Shown: piece by piece, positions 8,493-16,933 of the stretch
Position numbering within the stretch: position 1 is the stretch's first letter
Layout of the letters: each line of letters starts with the position of its first letter
Assembly: GCA_019420305.1 (NCBI GenBank)
Contig: JAHZHL010000025.1
Location: 1 to 59,420, forward strand
Length of the DNA: 59,420 nucleotides
Origin: Bacillota bacterium
GTDB lineage: Bacteria; Bacillota; Clostridia; Peptostreptococcales; Anaerovoracaceae
Direction of reading: 5' to 3'
The notes under the pieces: model-generated
What the model saw: the letters and a program-made list of their open reading frames with translations, nothing else
Told to the model about the DNA's origin: nothing
The model's database searches: none
Made by a program: the position numbers and the translations under genes

Positions 8493-9191
8493 ATGAATCA
8501 ACAGAATGTAATAAGCGAGAAATATATTGAAACGATTTGCGGATCAGGGTTGCTGTGTATGATCCCTGAGGAAAAGAAGGAGGAGGCGATCCGGGAGCTT
8601 AAAATCCGTGTAAAAGTATATGAAGAGGAAGAACTGATTGTGCTGGAAGGGGAGAAGGTAAATGAAATTGCGATTCTCCATTCGGGTACGGTGCGGGGTG
8701 AAAAGTTTCATATGGAAGGCGCGGTGGATCTGATGTATATCTACCAGCCCGGAGAAGTGTTTGGCGCAGAAGCGTCGGTATCGCGGCTTGGAACTTCGCC
8801 GCTGACCTATATGGCAAATGAGGCGGCGGAGGTGATTTTCATTGATTTCCCGAGTGTTATGCGGACGGAATATGCGGCGGAATTCGCGCAGGCGCTGCTG
8901 CGGATTCTCGCGGATGATAATATTAAAAAACTGTATAAGATTGAAGTGCTTTCAAAAAGGGGACTCCGTGATCGAGCGATGACCTATCTGCGGCTGATTC
9001 ACAAGAAGTCCGGGAATACTGAATTTTCCATCAATATGGATCGGGAACAATTCGCCCAATATCTGTGCGTTAACCGGAGCGCTTTGTCATATGAGCTGAA
9101 CCAGATGAAAAGAGATGGAATTGTGGATTTTAAGAAAGATCGTTTTCGGATTATAGAAAATCCGGAATCGGAGGAAGTAAAAAAATCTTGA
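8493..9191 (+). CDS. Crp/Fnr-family transcriptional regulator
   Basis: A 232-residue regulator. The N-terminal cyclic-nucleotide-binding-type beta barrel (about residues 20-125) contains GEKVNEIAILHSGTVRG and QPGEVFGAE. A long dimerisation helix follows, then a C-terminal winged helix (about 165-225) with the recognition segment YLCVNRSALSYELNQMKRDG. No Fnr-type four-cysteine cluster is present, so it is not an oxygen sensor of the Fnr type. The ATG at 8493 is preferred because GGGGGAG lies at the right distance; 8478 and 8490 are in-frame alternatives. It is co-transcribed with the HD protein. Confidence 0.85.
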   Translation: MNQQNVISEKYIETICGSGLLCMIPEEKKEEAIRELKIRVKVYEEEELIVLEGEKVNEIAILHSGTVRGEKFHMEGAVDLMYIYQPGEVFGAEASVSRLGTSPLTYMANEAAEVIFIDFPSVMRTEYAAEFAQALLRILADDNIKKLYKIEVLSKRGLRDRAMTYLRLIHKKSGNTEFSINMDREQFAQYLCVNRSALSYELNQMKRDGIVDFKKDRFRIIENPESEEVKKS

Positions 9192-9308
9192 AAAAATTTA
9201 AAAAAGTTGGCAAACAAACTGAAAGAACAAAAAAGATATGTTATAGTAAAGCCATGGTAGTTAAGAACCATGACTTTTCTTCAAAACATTATAATAATAA
9301 TTTGCCCG

Positions 9309-9345
9309 GAAAACAGCGATGAATGCTTTCATCGCTGTTTTCTAT
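9309..9345 (+). terminator. Intrinsic terminator after the Crp/Fnr gene
   Basis: A long stem of about 15 bp (GAAAACAGCGATGAA paired with TTCATCGCTGTTTTC) ends in a TTTTC tail. It separates the Crp/Fnr operon from the phosphatase gene. Confidence 0.75.
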
Positions 9346-9398
9346 TTCGCATAGGCAGACGCCGCGCCGCATATACTAATAATTCCAGGAGGATATGT

Positions 9399-10757
9399 AT
9401 GAGAGTGGCACATAAAACAGTGTGGATTTTTCTTTTCCTTTTCCTTTTCCTTCTCCTTCTTGCGACGCCGGTAAAGAGCTTTGCAGGTGAGTATGACGGC
9501 GGACAGATTATCCTGTCCTGGTCCGCGGATAATCGCCATACCCAGACGATTACATGGCATAGTAACGTCGGCAAGGAAGGATATATCCGGTATAGAAAAA
9601 GTGAGGCTCCGGAAGCGAAAACGCAGCAGATAAAAGCTGAAATTACAGATGTCTGTAATACAGGGTATTATCGATATGAGGCAGTTCTGAAAGGGCTGAG
9701 CCAGAACACATCCTATGATTACCGGATCGGAGACGGAGAGGCGTGGAGCAGAACGCGTACCTTTACGACTGCGCCAAATCCTGAGGAGACGGAAGAGGGT
9801 TCGTTTGAGTTTCTGTATTTAGGGGATGTTCAATATCGCAACCGAAACCGGGACTATCCGGAGTGGGGGCGCACGCTGGAGAACATCAGAGCGCGACACC
9901 CGGGAATCACGTTCGCGCTGATTGGCGGGGATATGGTGAACTCCAGCAGAAAGATGCGGGATTGGAATCTTTTTCTGACAAACGCGGCTTCTGTATTTTC
10001 TTATATCCCGATGATGCCGGCTATTGGAAATCATGAAACCTCGATAAAGGCGGATCCTTTTTTACAGATGCTCGCGCTGCCGGAAAACGGCCCGCAGGAT
10101 CTGGAAGAAGAATTTTATTCGTTTAATTATGGAAATTGTCACTTTGTCGTGCTGAACACCTGCTTTCTGTTGGAAAATCGGAAGGCTGCTATGGAGGATG
10201 AGTGGGATTTGAAACTTCGGGAGATTAAAAGCTGGCTGAAAGAAGATCTGGTACAGAGTGGGGCAAAATGGAAGATCGCGGTTCTGCATCACCCACCTTA
10301 TGGAATTTCAGATGGAGATCCGGTTTATGATTTGATCCGGCAGGAATGGGAACCGGCTCTCGAACAGGCAGGTGTGGATCTGGCTCTGTGCGGACATCAG
10401 CATATCTATATGAGAACCAGAGAAATCGGCGGGATTACGTATATAATAGGAAATTCAGGAAAGCGGAGAAGCTCGTATTATAATGGAGAAAACGCGCCGG
10501 TATACGCCGAAGCGCTGGATGCGACAAACAGCAACTATCAGATTATCCGGGTCAGCGGCGATCAGATTTCGCTTGCGTCCTATGATGAAGAGGGACAGAT
10601 TATCGATCGCTGGTCAAAAGGAAAATCCGGAAATGAACTTTTGAGGGGACTTGCGGTTGGTCTGATTTTGATACCGGTACTCGCCTCTGCGGTTGTTTGT
10701 TCTATAAGAAAAAGACGAGCTCGTCCTTTGGATAAAAAAAGAAAGCATTCGGAATAA
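9399..10757 (+). CDS. Membrane-anchored metallophosphatase, purple acid phosphatase-like
   Basis: A 452-residue exported hydrolase. It has a signal peptide or anchor (about residues 8-27), then a fibronectin-III/purple-acid-phosphatase N-terminal domain (about 35-125). The calcineurin-like metallophosphatase domain (about 135-385) shows GD (LGDVQ), GGDMV, GNHE, LHHPP and GHQH, the full dinuclear metal set. A C-terminal transmembrane helix (about 415-435) and a basic tail suggest anchoring with the catalytic domain outside. The start at 9399 follows AGGAGG; an upstream in-frame ATG has no RBS and lies before the terminator. Activity on phosphate monoesters is inferred. Confidence 0.85.
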   Translation: MRVAHKTVWIFLFLFLFLLLLATPVKSFAGEYDGGQIILSWSADNRHTQTITWHSNVGKEGYIRYRKSEAPEAKTQQIKAEITDVCNTGYYRYEAVLKGLSQNTSYDYRIGDGEAWSRTRTFTTAPNPEETEEGSFEFLYLGDVQYRNRNRDYPEWGRTLENIRARHPGITFALIGGDMVNSSRKMRDWNLFLTNAASVFSYIPMMPAIGNHETSIKADPFLQMLALPENGPQDLEEEFYSFNYGNCHFVVLNTCFLLENRKAAMEDEWDLKLREIKSWLKEDLVQSGAKWKIAVLHHPPYGISDGDPVYDLIRQEWEPALEQAGVDLALCGHQHIYMRTREIGGITYIIGNSGKRRSSYYNGENAPVYAEALDATNSNYQIIRVSGDQISLASYDEEGQIIDRWSKGKSGNELLRGLAVGLILIPVLASAVVCSIRKRRARPLDKKRKHSE

Positions 10758-10770
10758 GGTACGGGCGCAT

Positions 10771-10791
10771 GCAGGAGGGGATCCCTCCTGC
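10771..10791. terminator. Hairpin between convergent phosphatase and ArsR-type genes
   Basis: A perfect 9-bp stem (GCAGGAGGG with CCCTCCTGC) lies between the converging genes and touches the regulator's stop codon. There is no strong T run, so termination strength is uncertain. Confidence 0.45.
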
Positions 10792-11114
10792 TAAATCTGA
10801 CCGAACTTTCTGGTTGCGGCCAGGTAACGGGCCAATGCGCCCATATTTGCGTAATAGTAAGAGAAACGATCAACTTTTTTTACCTGGATTAGGCTTGAAT
10901 CGATCAGTTTTTTCAGGTGTTGGGAAACCGTAGCCTGTGAGTAGTCAAAAGCAGCGACTACGTCCTTGTTGCACACCTCCGTCCGTTCTCTGTTGCACTG
11001 CATGATAAAGCGGTAAATATTGATGCGGGCAGGGTGCGCCAGCGCATCAGAAACTTTCGCGATAAGCAGGACTTCTTCGTCCTGCATGCTGTCAGATTCT
11101 TTCCTTAGTCTCAT
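10791..11114 (-). CDS. ArsR-family winged-helix regulator
   Basis: A 107-residue regulator. The winged-helix core spans about residues 18-90, with ALAHPARINIYRFIM (helix 1-2) and the recognition helix SQATVSQHLKKLIDSSLI. It has one cysteine near CNRE and one at VCNKDV, but no classic ELCVCDL metal box, so the effector is unclear. The ATG at 11114 is chosen because GGAGGG lies 6 nt upstream. Its own promoter faces the end of the catabolic operon, so it is probably an independent gene. Confidence 0.8.
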   Translation of the reverse strand: MRLRKESDSMQDEEVLLIAKVSDALAHPARINIYRFIMQCNRERTEVCNKDVVAAFDYSQATVSQHLKKLIDSSLIQVKKVDRFSYYYANMGALARYLAATRKFGQI

Positions 11115-11147
11115 CTTGATCCCTCCAAAAAAATACACTGCTCATTT

Positions 11148-11177
11148 ACAATACACTTTTTTGTAGGAATTTGTCAA
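11148..11177 (-). promoter_or_regulatory. Sigma-A promoter of the ArsR-family gene
   Basis: On the minus strand: TTGACA, an 18-bp spacer, then TATTGT. Two AGTGTATT copies flank the start region and could be operator half-sites. Confidence 0.5.
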
Positions 11178-11193
11178 GAAATTTGGTAAAAAA

Positions 11194-11215
11194 ATGAAAA
11201 AGCAATTCTGCTTGT
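11194..11215 (-). terminator. Terminator of the ten-gene catabolic operon
   Basis: On the minus strand an AAGCA...TGCTT stem is followed by TTTCATTTTTTT, just beyond the last gene of the operon. Confidence 0.5.
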
Positions 11216-11222
11216 TTCGGAA

Positions 11223-12137
11223 CTATGTTTCTATATGCGGGGTTTCCATGGCATTTCGCACATTTTTCAAGATCTGCTCAGTGGCTCTGAGGAAACACTG
11301 TCGGGTTTCCCCTACGTGCTCACTGGTGTAAATCACATTTTCATAATTCAGAATCTCTTTGATATCGTCAAAATTTGTGGTGCTTGCATCGCAGACATAA
11401 TAGTTATTTTTATACTGCAGCCATTTCTTCAGACTTTCTATTTCATAGCATCTGCCGATGGACGTATTGATCAGAATTTTGTCTTTTCCGAAAAGCTCCA
11501 GATTTTTTCCGCCAATTAGGCAAACGTCTCGGTTCAAGTTGATTGAAAGGATATCCACTGTTTGAAAAAGATCCTCCAATTCCAGATATGTTACTCCTAA
11601 TTTGACCTCTCTGTCCGGTTTCCGTGTACGGCTGTAATAGTAGACGTGCGAATCAAAAAGTTTGAAGGCTTTTGCCACCTTCCCGCCTAAGTTGCCCAGG
11701 CCCAGGATGCCCACCTTGATTCCGGACAGATCATGTGGGGCATTTCTGAGCCGGGGACCGCGGATGCCGTGGAGCAGCATGACGGATTGAGCTATCGTAT
11801 ATTCTACAACTCCGTTGTCGCCATGTTCTGCCAGATGGGAAAAAGATATGTTCCGATCCAGCAAAGCGTCAATATCCACTTTGGCAAACTCTTTTCCGTA
11901 ATAGGAACAGCAGAGGGCTACATGATTTAACTTTGGAAGCTGTCTGATTACATTGGCGGAAATCGTGGTTATATAAGGAACCAGTACGCAGTCGGCATCT
12001 TTCATCCGTGTAATCAGTTCTTCTTGTGTTTCCGCTTTGGTGTCATAGAATACAACTTCCCTACCGTAATCCTTTAATTTTTCTTTCCCTTCATCGGTCA
12101 TTAACAGGGGTTCTACCCCAACGATTTTTTCAAACAT
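11223..12137 (-). CDS. D-2-hydroxyacid dehydrogenase-like NAD-binding protein
   Basis: 304 residues in the D-isomer-specific 2-hydroxyacid dehydrogenase fold. The Rossmann motif is GILGLGNLGG (about residue 143), and the later substrate/cofactor-domain segments ILINTSIGR and SEHVGETR are recognisable. The histidine of the Arg/Glu/His triad seems kept (SEHVG). The usual NxxRG arginine and DVxxxEP glutamate are not in their normal setting, so the reaction may differ. The start at 12137 is preferred (GAGGGA just upstream) over an ATG inside the CoA-transferase gene. Last gene of the operon, 7 bp after ctfB-like. Confidence 0.7.
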   Translation of the reverse strand: MFEKIVGVEPLLMTDEGKEKLKDYGREVVFYDTKAETQEELITRMKDADCVLVPYITTISANVIRQLPKLNHVALCCSYYGKEFAKVDIDALLDRNISFSHLAEHGDNGVVEYTIAQSVMLLHGIRGPRLRNAPHDLSGIKVGILGLGNLGGKVAKAFKLFDSHVYYYSRTRKPDREVKLGVTYLELEDLFQTVDILSINLNRDVCLIGGKNLELFGKDKILINTSIGRCYEIESLKKWLQYKNNYYVCDASTTNFDDIKEILNYENVIYTSEHVGETRQCFLRATEQILKNVRNAMETPHIET

Positions 12138-12144
12138 AATTCCC

Positions 12145-12801
12145 TCAACTTTCATCATACGCCTTAAGATCTTCTGCCCAGATCAGTTCACAGCCTGTAG
12201 CGGCCTGTACCTCTTCTTTTGTATAATCCGGGTGAAGTTCGGTAACGACAATTCCTTCTCTGGTTACTTTCATCACCGCCATTTCCGTTATAATCAGATC
12301 CACGCATTTTTCTGCGGTCAGCGGGAGTGTGCAGCGTTTTAAGATTTTGGGGCTTCCCTTTTGTGTATGGAGCATTACAATAATACATTTTTCTGCTCCG
12401 GTCACCAGATCCATGGCGCCTCCCATCCCCGCGACTTTTTTGCCGGGGACGATCCAGTTGGCCAGATCTCCGTTTTCCGCCACCTGCATGGCGCCCAGCA
12501 CCGTTACGTTGACATGACCGCCTCTTACCAGACCGAAGGCTTCAGCCGTATCAAAATATTTGACTCTGGGAATGGTGGTCACATATACGGCGCCCGCGTT
12601 GATAATATCTACGTCAATATTGGAGACGTCCGCCTCTGAGCCGATTCCGGCGAAGCCATTTTCCGAATGAAGCGTTACTTCGATATCTTCCGGTATGTAA
12701 TCGGCCACCATGACCGGCATTCCAATTCCCAAATTGGCAAAATCACCGTCATGGAGTTCTTTCGCGCATCGTTTCGCGATTCTCTGTTTTAAATCTGCCA
12801 T
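12145..12801 (-). CDS. 3-oxoacid CoA-transferase-type subunit B
   Basis: A 218-residue beta subunit of a class I CoA-transferase (AtoA/ScoB/CtfB type). The catalytic glutamate lies in SENGFAGIG, and glycine-rich GGAMDLVTG follows. The real start is MADLKQR at 12801, overlapping the end of subunit A by 13 bp (translational coupling). It would exchange CoA between an acyl-CoA and a carboxylate. With a beta-keto acid cleavage enzyme and a thiolase in the operon, acetoacetate is the likely CoA acceptor. Confidence 0.88.
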   Translation of the reverse strand: MADLKQRIAKRCAKELHDGDFANLGIGMPVMVADYIPEDIEVTLHSENGFAGIGSEADVSNIDVDIINAGAVYVTTIPRVKYFDTAEAFGLVRGGHVNVTVLGAMQVAENGDLANWIVPGKKVAGMGGAMDLVTGAEKCIIVMLHTQKGSPKILKRCTLPLTAEKCVDLIITEMAVMKVTREGIVVTELHPDYTKEEVQAATGCELIWAEDLKAYDES

Positions 12802-13514
12802 GGTTTCTCTCCTTCTACGACCGCGTCTACCAGTACGCCGGATACCTGCCACATGTCCGGATCTACAGTCCCTACAGCCACAACTTTTTCCGCGGCGACG
12901 ATGGTTTTTACTGACGCGCCGGCCATGAGGCAATTAAAATTTCTTGTGGCTTTGCTGCAGTAATAATTCCCGAAGGTATCGGCGACAGTCGCGCGGATAA
13001 GCGAATAATCCGCCCGGATGGGCATTTCGAACAGATAGTTTCTTCCTTCAATTTCAACGACACGTTTTTTTCTGCCCAGTTCATCGGGCTCTGTTTCCAT
13101 TGGGGTGCCGACACCGGTCGGTGTCAGGACGCCTCCCAGTCCATAGGCGGCGGCTCGTACCTTTTCCGCCAGGGTTCCCTGCGGAACCAGGGTATAGCTT
13201 AAGGTACCTTCCGCGAATTGCTCGTTTAGTTTAGGGTTTACGCCAAGATGGGAGGCGATAATGTGATCGACCATGTGGTGTTCCAGCAGCTTTCCGATCC
13301 CTCTGGCTGTTTTGGCCGCGAACTGGCCGGGCGGCTGTCCTTTGTCAAGGCCGCCGTCATTTCCGATAACGGTCAGATGCTTCACGCCCTTTTTCACCAG
13401 CGCATCCATCAGGATTTCCGGGGAGCCGGTTCCCAGGAATCCGCCTACCATTATGGTCATTCCATCTTTTAACCCCGCGACGGCTTCTTCGGCCGTCATA
13501 AGCTTATTCCCCAT
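12789..13514 (-). CDS. 3-oxoacid CoA-transferase-type subunit A
   Basis: A 241-residue alpha subunit (AtoD/ScoA/CtfA type). Near the N-terminus the oxyanion/CoA loop GGFLGTGSPE is visible, with GNDGG and later GVGTPMETE. The length is typical. A GGAAG-type RBS precedes the ATG at 13514. It partners subunit B, which overlaps its 3' end. A stem-loop lies between this gene and the glycyl radical enzyme gene upstream. Confidence 0.88.
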   Translation of the reverse strand: MGNKLMTAEEAVAGLKDGMTIMVGGFLGTGSPEILMDALVKKGVKHLTVIGNDGGLDKGQPPGQFAAKTARGIGKLLEHHMVDHIIASHLGVNPKLNEQFAEGTLSYTLVPQGTLAEKVRAAAYGLGGVLTPTGVGTPMETEPDELGRKKRVVEIEGRNYLFEMPIRADYSLIRATVADTFGNYYCSKATRNFNCLMAGASVKTIVAAEKVVAVGTVDPDMWQVSGVLVDAVVEGEKPWQI

Positions 13515-13551
13515 AAGTTTCTTCCTTTCTGCTCTCTGTTCTTATAGAATT

Positions 13552-13577
13552 TAAGGCAGCCTGTCACAGCTGCCTTA
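13552..13577. repeat. Intra-operon stem-loop between the glycyl radical enzyme and CoA-transferase genes
   Basis: A TTAAGGCAGC...GCTGCCTTAA hairpin with no following T run. It could stabilise the upstream mRNA or partly attenuate transcription. Confidence 0.5.
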
Positions 13578-13607
13578 ATCTTTGTCCTTTCGGCTGCGAT
13601 TGCCGCT

Positions 13608-15965
13608 TTATAGGCTGTTATGCGATGTCCTCGTGATGATATTGTCCTGTACTTCCGGATCCAGATCAACAAACCGCGCGGAATATCCGGCTACACGAAC
13701 CATGATGTTCTGATACTCCTTCGGATTCTCCTTGGCTGCCAGCAGGGTTTCCGTATCCATAACATTGATCTGGATATGCTCGCCTCTTTTCGTCATATAA
13801 GCGCGGATGACGGTTTCCAAAATATCCAGACCTTTTTCACCTTTGGTCAGTACCGGATCAAATCTTAGATTGAGGAGCATTCCGCTCTGCGGTACCATAT
13901 GATCCAGATTGGCAACGGAACTTACACAAGCAGTCGGTCCATTGACATCCATGCCATTACTCGGAGAACAGTTATCTGCAGTATCCGCATACGCGTGCCT
14001 GCCGTTTGGCGTCGCGCCTAAAAGCCGGCCCAGAACTACATTGTAAGACTGCGTTGCCTCAACCGTTGAGAATCGGCCGTATCTGCCTTCGGCAAAGTGT
14101 ACACAGTCTTCATTGCACAGATCTACCAGCCAGCGACCGTAGTCGTCAACTTCTTCGATATTATTACCGTACTTCGGCGCTTTGTTAATCAGCATCTGAC
14201 GGATATCTTCGCAGCCTTCAAAGTCTTTTTCCAACGCGTCCATCAGCTCGTCCATAGTGAGGTACTTTTTGTTGAAGACGCATTCCTGAATTGCCGCGAT
14301 AGAGTCAACGACATCCGCGATACTTGTAATCGCGCAGGTTGAAATTCGGTGGCTTGCGCCTGCCTGCTGGAGGACTTTTCCCTGTTCGATACAGCCTTCC
14401 ACGAAGCAGGACGCCGCAATGGTCGGCAGGGCGTAAGCATGGCAGGAAACGACTTTGTTAAAGGCCTCCAGCCATGGCTTTACAAAGAATTTCTGCTGCT
14501 TGGAGTAGGCTTCCTTCAGATCATCGACCGACTTCCAGTCTCTGGCGCTGCCGGTGTGCGGGCCGACCTGCTGCTTTGTAATGGGATCGTAGCCGTCATA
14601 AAGGGTTAATTCGAAGATCTTGATCGGGTTGAAGTATCCGACATTGGCATTAAAGTCCGTCTTCCCCGGTACGATTGGTTCCACGCAACCGCACACGCAG
14701 TAATCCCTGGCTTCTTTCAGCGTGAAGCCTAAAGACAGGTCTGCCGGGATCGCGACATTATCATTGAAGAATGCCGGGTGACTGGAACCGTCTCTTACCA
14801 CATCCAAAGCCAGCCGGAAGGTATCTTCGTTGATCGCGTCGTGGTAACGGAAGGACATGCAGGGCTCCTTGGTCGGAAGTTCTTTGCAGCATTTTAAAAC
14901 CAGATTGGTCAGTTCGTTGCAGGCGTCTTTTCCGTTTGGCTTAACACCGCCGATGAACATATGGGACCAGAGTGGCACTCCGGCATAAGCTTGGGATTCA
15001 TGGGCTCCGCGGAATACCCAGATATCGGCGACCTTGATTTTCAGTTCGTGGATCAGATCCGCCAGTTCATTTTCAGTAACTCCGGCTTCGATGTCCTGTT
15101 TATAGAATGGATACATGTACTGATCAAATCTGCCCAGGCAGTGGTCCTGCCCGTTTACTTCCGAGTACAGCGCCAGGTGGGTAAACCATACCATCTGTGT
15201 TGCCTGATGGAAGTTCTTTGGCGGGTTCTCCGGAACCACTCGGCAGTTTTCCGCGATAGTCAGAAGTTGTGCTTTCCGTTCTTTGTCCTTGCATTCCGCT
15301 GCCTGAGCTTCCGCCAGGTCAGCATATCGGTGGGCAAAACGGATCAGCGCCTCCAGCACAATAATCATGGCCTGCCAGGTCAGCTTGGACTGCATTTTAT
15401 CCAGGTTCATGTCGCCGATTTCTTCAATCTGCTTTTTGCACCAGTCAATGTAGTAACGGTATCCATGCTTCATGATTCCGTTATAATCCGGCGCGTGAGA
15501 GCCGGTAGAGCAGTTTTTGCTGCCAATGGTATAGATGCCCACATCTTCATACAGCTGTTCTTCCGGTGTAATCTGAGAATCGGTAAAATTGCCGAAGGTT
15601 TTTCCTTTCCAGCTTTCCACGATCTTTTTCAGCTCTTCCTTCTCACCGGGCATGAACTGATACGGATCCGCGGATCTGGTGTCGATATCATCAATTTCAT
15701 CATACAGCCAGGCCGTCGTCTCCGGATATACCGGAACAGCGCGCATGCGGGATGCGTGGTTTCCTACGAGAATGGCATCGTCGTCAATATAGATCTTCTT
15801 ATTGTCGAGAATGTACTCAAAGAAGTGGGCTCTTCTCAGCATCATCGGCTCCATGGTCTGTTTTCTGTAGAATTCTGTCGCAAGTCTGGCGCGATCCAGA
15901 CATACGGTCGGAGTTGTATTGACCGCTTTGTCATTCAGTCTTTCGATTCTTTTTGACATTAACAT
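13608..15965 (-). CDS. Glycyl radical enzyme of the dehydratase/lyase type, substrate unknown
   Basis: 785 residues spanning the pyruvate-formate-lyase-like domain and C-terminal glycyl radical domain. The radical glycine sits in RVAGYSARF near residue 759. The catalytic loop CGCVEP near 422 has the Cys-x-Glu pair found in dehydratases, choline lyase and hydroxyproline dehydratase, not the Cys-Cys pair of pyruvate formate-lyase. It should abstract hydrogen next to an OH or amine and eliminate water, ammonia or another group. The start at 15965 follows AAGGAGG, and its ATG overlaps the activase stop codon. No microcompartment genes are nearby. The surrounding aminotransferases and beta-keto acid cleavage enzyme suggest an amino or hydroxyamino acid substrate. 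Confidence 0.88.
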   Translation of the reverse strand: MLMSKRIERLNDKAVNTTPTVCLDRARLATEFYRKQTMEPMMLRRAHFFEYILDNKKIYIDDDAILVGNHASRMRAVPVYPETTAWLYDEIDDIDTRSADPYQFMPGEKEELKKIVESWKGKTFGNFTDSQITPEEQLYEDVGIYTIGSKNCSTGSHAPDYNGIMKHGYRYYIDWCKKQIEEIGDMNLDKMQSKLTWQAMIIVLEALIRFAHRYADLAEAQAAECKDKERKAQLLTIAENCRVVPENPPKNFHQATQMVWFTHLALYSEVNGQDHCLGRFDQYMYPFYKQDIEAGVTENELADLIHELKIKVADIWVFRGAHESQAYAGVPLWSHMFIGGVKPNGKDACNELTNLVLKCCKELPTKEPCMSFRYHDAINEDTFRLALDVVRDGSSHPAFFNDNVAIPADLSLGFTLKEARDYCVCGCVEPIVPGKTDFNANVGYFNPIKIFELTLYDGYDPITKQQVGPHTGSARDWKSVDDLKEAYSKQQKFFVKPWLEAFNKVVSCHAYALPTIAASCFVEGCIEQGKVLQQAGASHRISTCAITSIADVVDSIAAIQECVFNKKYLTMDELMDALEKDFEGCEDIRQMLINKAPKYGNNIEEVDDYGRWLVDLCNEDCVHFAEGRYGRFSTVEATQSYNVVLGRLLGATPNGRHAYADTADNCSPSNGMDVNGPTACVSSVANLDHMVPQSGMLLNLRFDPVLTKGEKGLDILETVIRAYMTKRGEHIQINVMDTETLLAAKENPKEYQNIMVRVAGYSARFVDLDPEVQDNIITRTSHNSL

Positions 15966-16891
15966 AAATAATCCTCCTTACTATTATTCACTAAAACAAA
16001 ACATTTTTTATTTGCACCTGCCAAAACCTGATTGGCAGCGGTTACTAAAGTTTTCATCGTTTCTTCAGACGGAGGAACGGTACCCTGCAGCAGGTATTCT
16101 CTGTTCAGCGCCTTGTACTTGGGTAATCCCAACTCATGGTACTTTAAAAGTTCGTATTCCTTTACAGCGGGTATATCCCTGATAAACGATGCGATTCCTG
16201 TGATATTGTCCACTGTGTCCGTATATCCCGGCACCACAGGTGTGCGGACTGTAATCGGTATATCGGCGGCAGCAATCCGTTTCAGATTTTCAAGGATCCG
16301 TTCATTCCCTGCGCCTGTAATTTCCGCATGGGCCCGGGAGTCAATACACTTGATATCAAAGAAGACGTAGTCCACATAGTTCAGAACATCTTTGAATTTT
16401 TCAAAATCGCCGAATCCGCAGGTTTCGATGGCTACATTAATGCGGCCTTTCTTGCATCTTCTGGCAATCTGAATCAGATACTCCGGCTGCGTGAGAGGTT
16501 CACCGCCGGAAAAGGTGACACCTCCTCCGTACATGGAATAAAAAACGCGATCTTTGTCAATTTCTTTGTAGAGTTCTTCGACTTCATATTCCATTCCCGC
16601 CAAGTGCCGGGCACCGCTGTAGCAGCAGTCTACACACTGATAACAGTGAATGCACAGGTCTCTTTTTGTCTTGTAGCCGTCTTCTGTCAAAACGATCCCA
16701 TGCTTTGGGCATATCCGGATACATTTCTCACATCCGATGCATTTTGCCGGCGTCTCCATCAGTTCTTTTTCATAGTTTTGGGACTCGGGATTGGCACACC
16801 AGGGGCATCTCAGCGGGCACCCTTTAAAAAATACCAATGTCCGGAGTCCTGCTCCGTCATGAATGGAGCACCTTTGGATATCAAATATCAT
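15959..16891 (-). CDS. Glycyl radical enzyme activase (radical SAM)
   Basis: 310 residues. The radical SAM cluster motif CPLRCPWC near residue 25 is followed by a ferredoxin-like insert with two further cysteine-rich sets (CIGCEKCIRICPK and CIHCYQCVDCC), as in dehydratase-type activases. The GGGVTFSGGEP SAM-binding motif is present. It installs the glycyl radical on the enzyme encoded immediately downstream; the two genes overlap (TTAATG), favouring equal synthesis. RBS GGAGGT precedes the ATG. Confidence 0.92.
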   Translation of the reverse strand: MIFDIQRCSIHDGAGLRTLVFFKGCPLRCPWCANPESQNYEKELMETPAKCIGCEKCIRICPKHGIVLTEDGYKTKRDLCIHCYQCVDCCYSGARHLAGMEYEVEELYKEIDKDRVFYSMYGGGVTFSGGEPLTQPEYLIQIARRCKKGRINVAIETCGFGDFEKFKDVLNYVDYVFFDIKCIDSRAHAEITGAGNERILENLKRIAAADIPITVRTPVVPGYTDTVDNITGIASFIRDIPAVKEYELLKYHELGLPKYKALNREYLLQGTVPPSEETMKTLVTAANQVLAGANKKCFVLVNNSKEDYLC

Positions 16892-16933
16892 TTTCTGTCT
16901 ACCTCCGCCGATTATACGTTTCGTGTGGACTCT

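Noticed and set aside
13608..16891. Choline TMA-lyase (cutC/cutD) or pyruvate formate-lyase
   Set aside because: No microcompartment or choline genes; the Cys-x-Glu loop rules out pyruvate formate-lyase. Choline lyase cannot be excluded by motif alone but the context does not fit.
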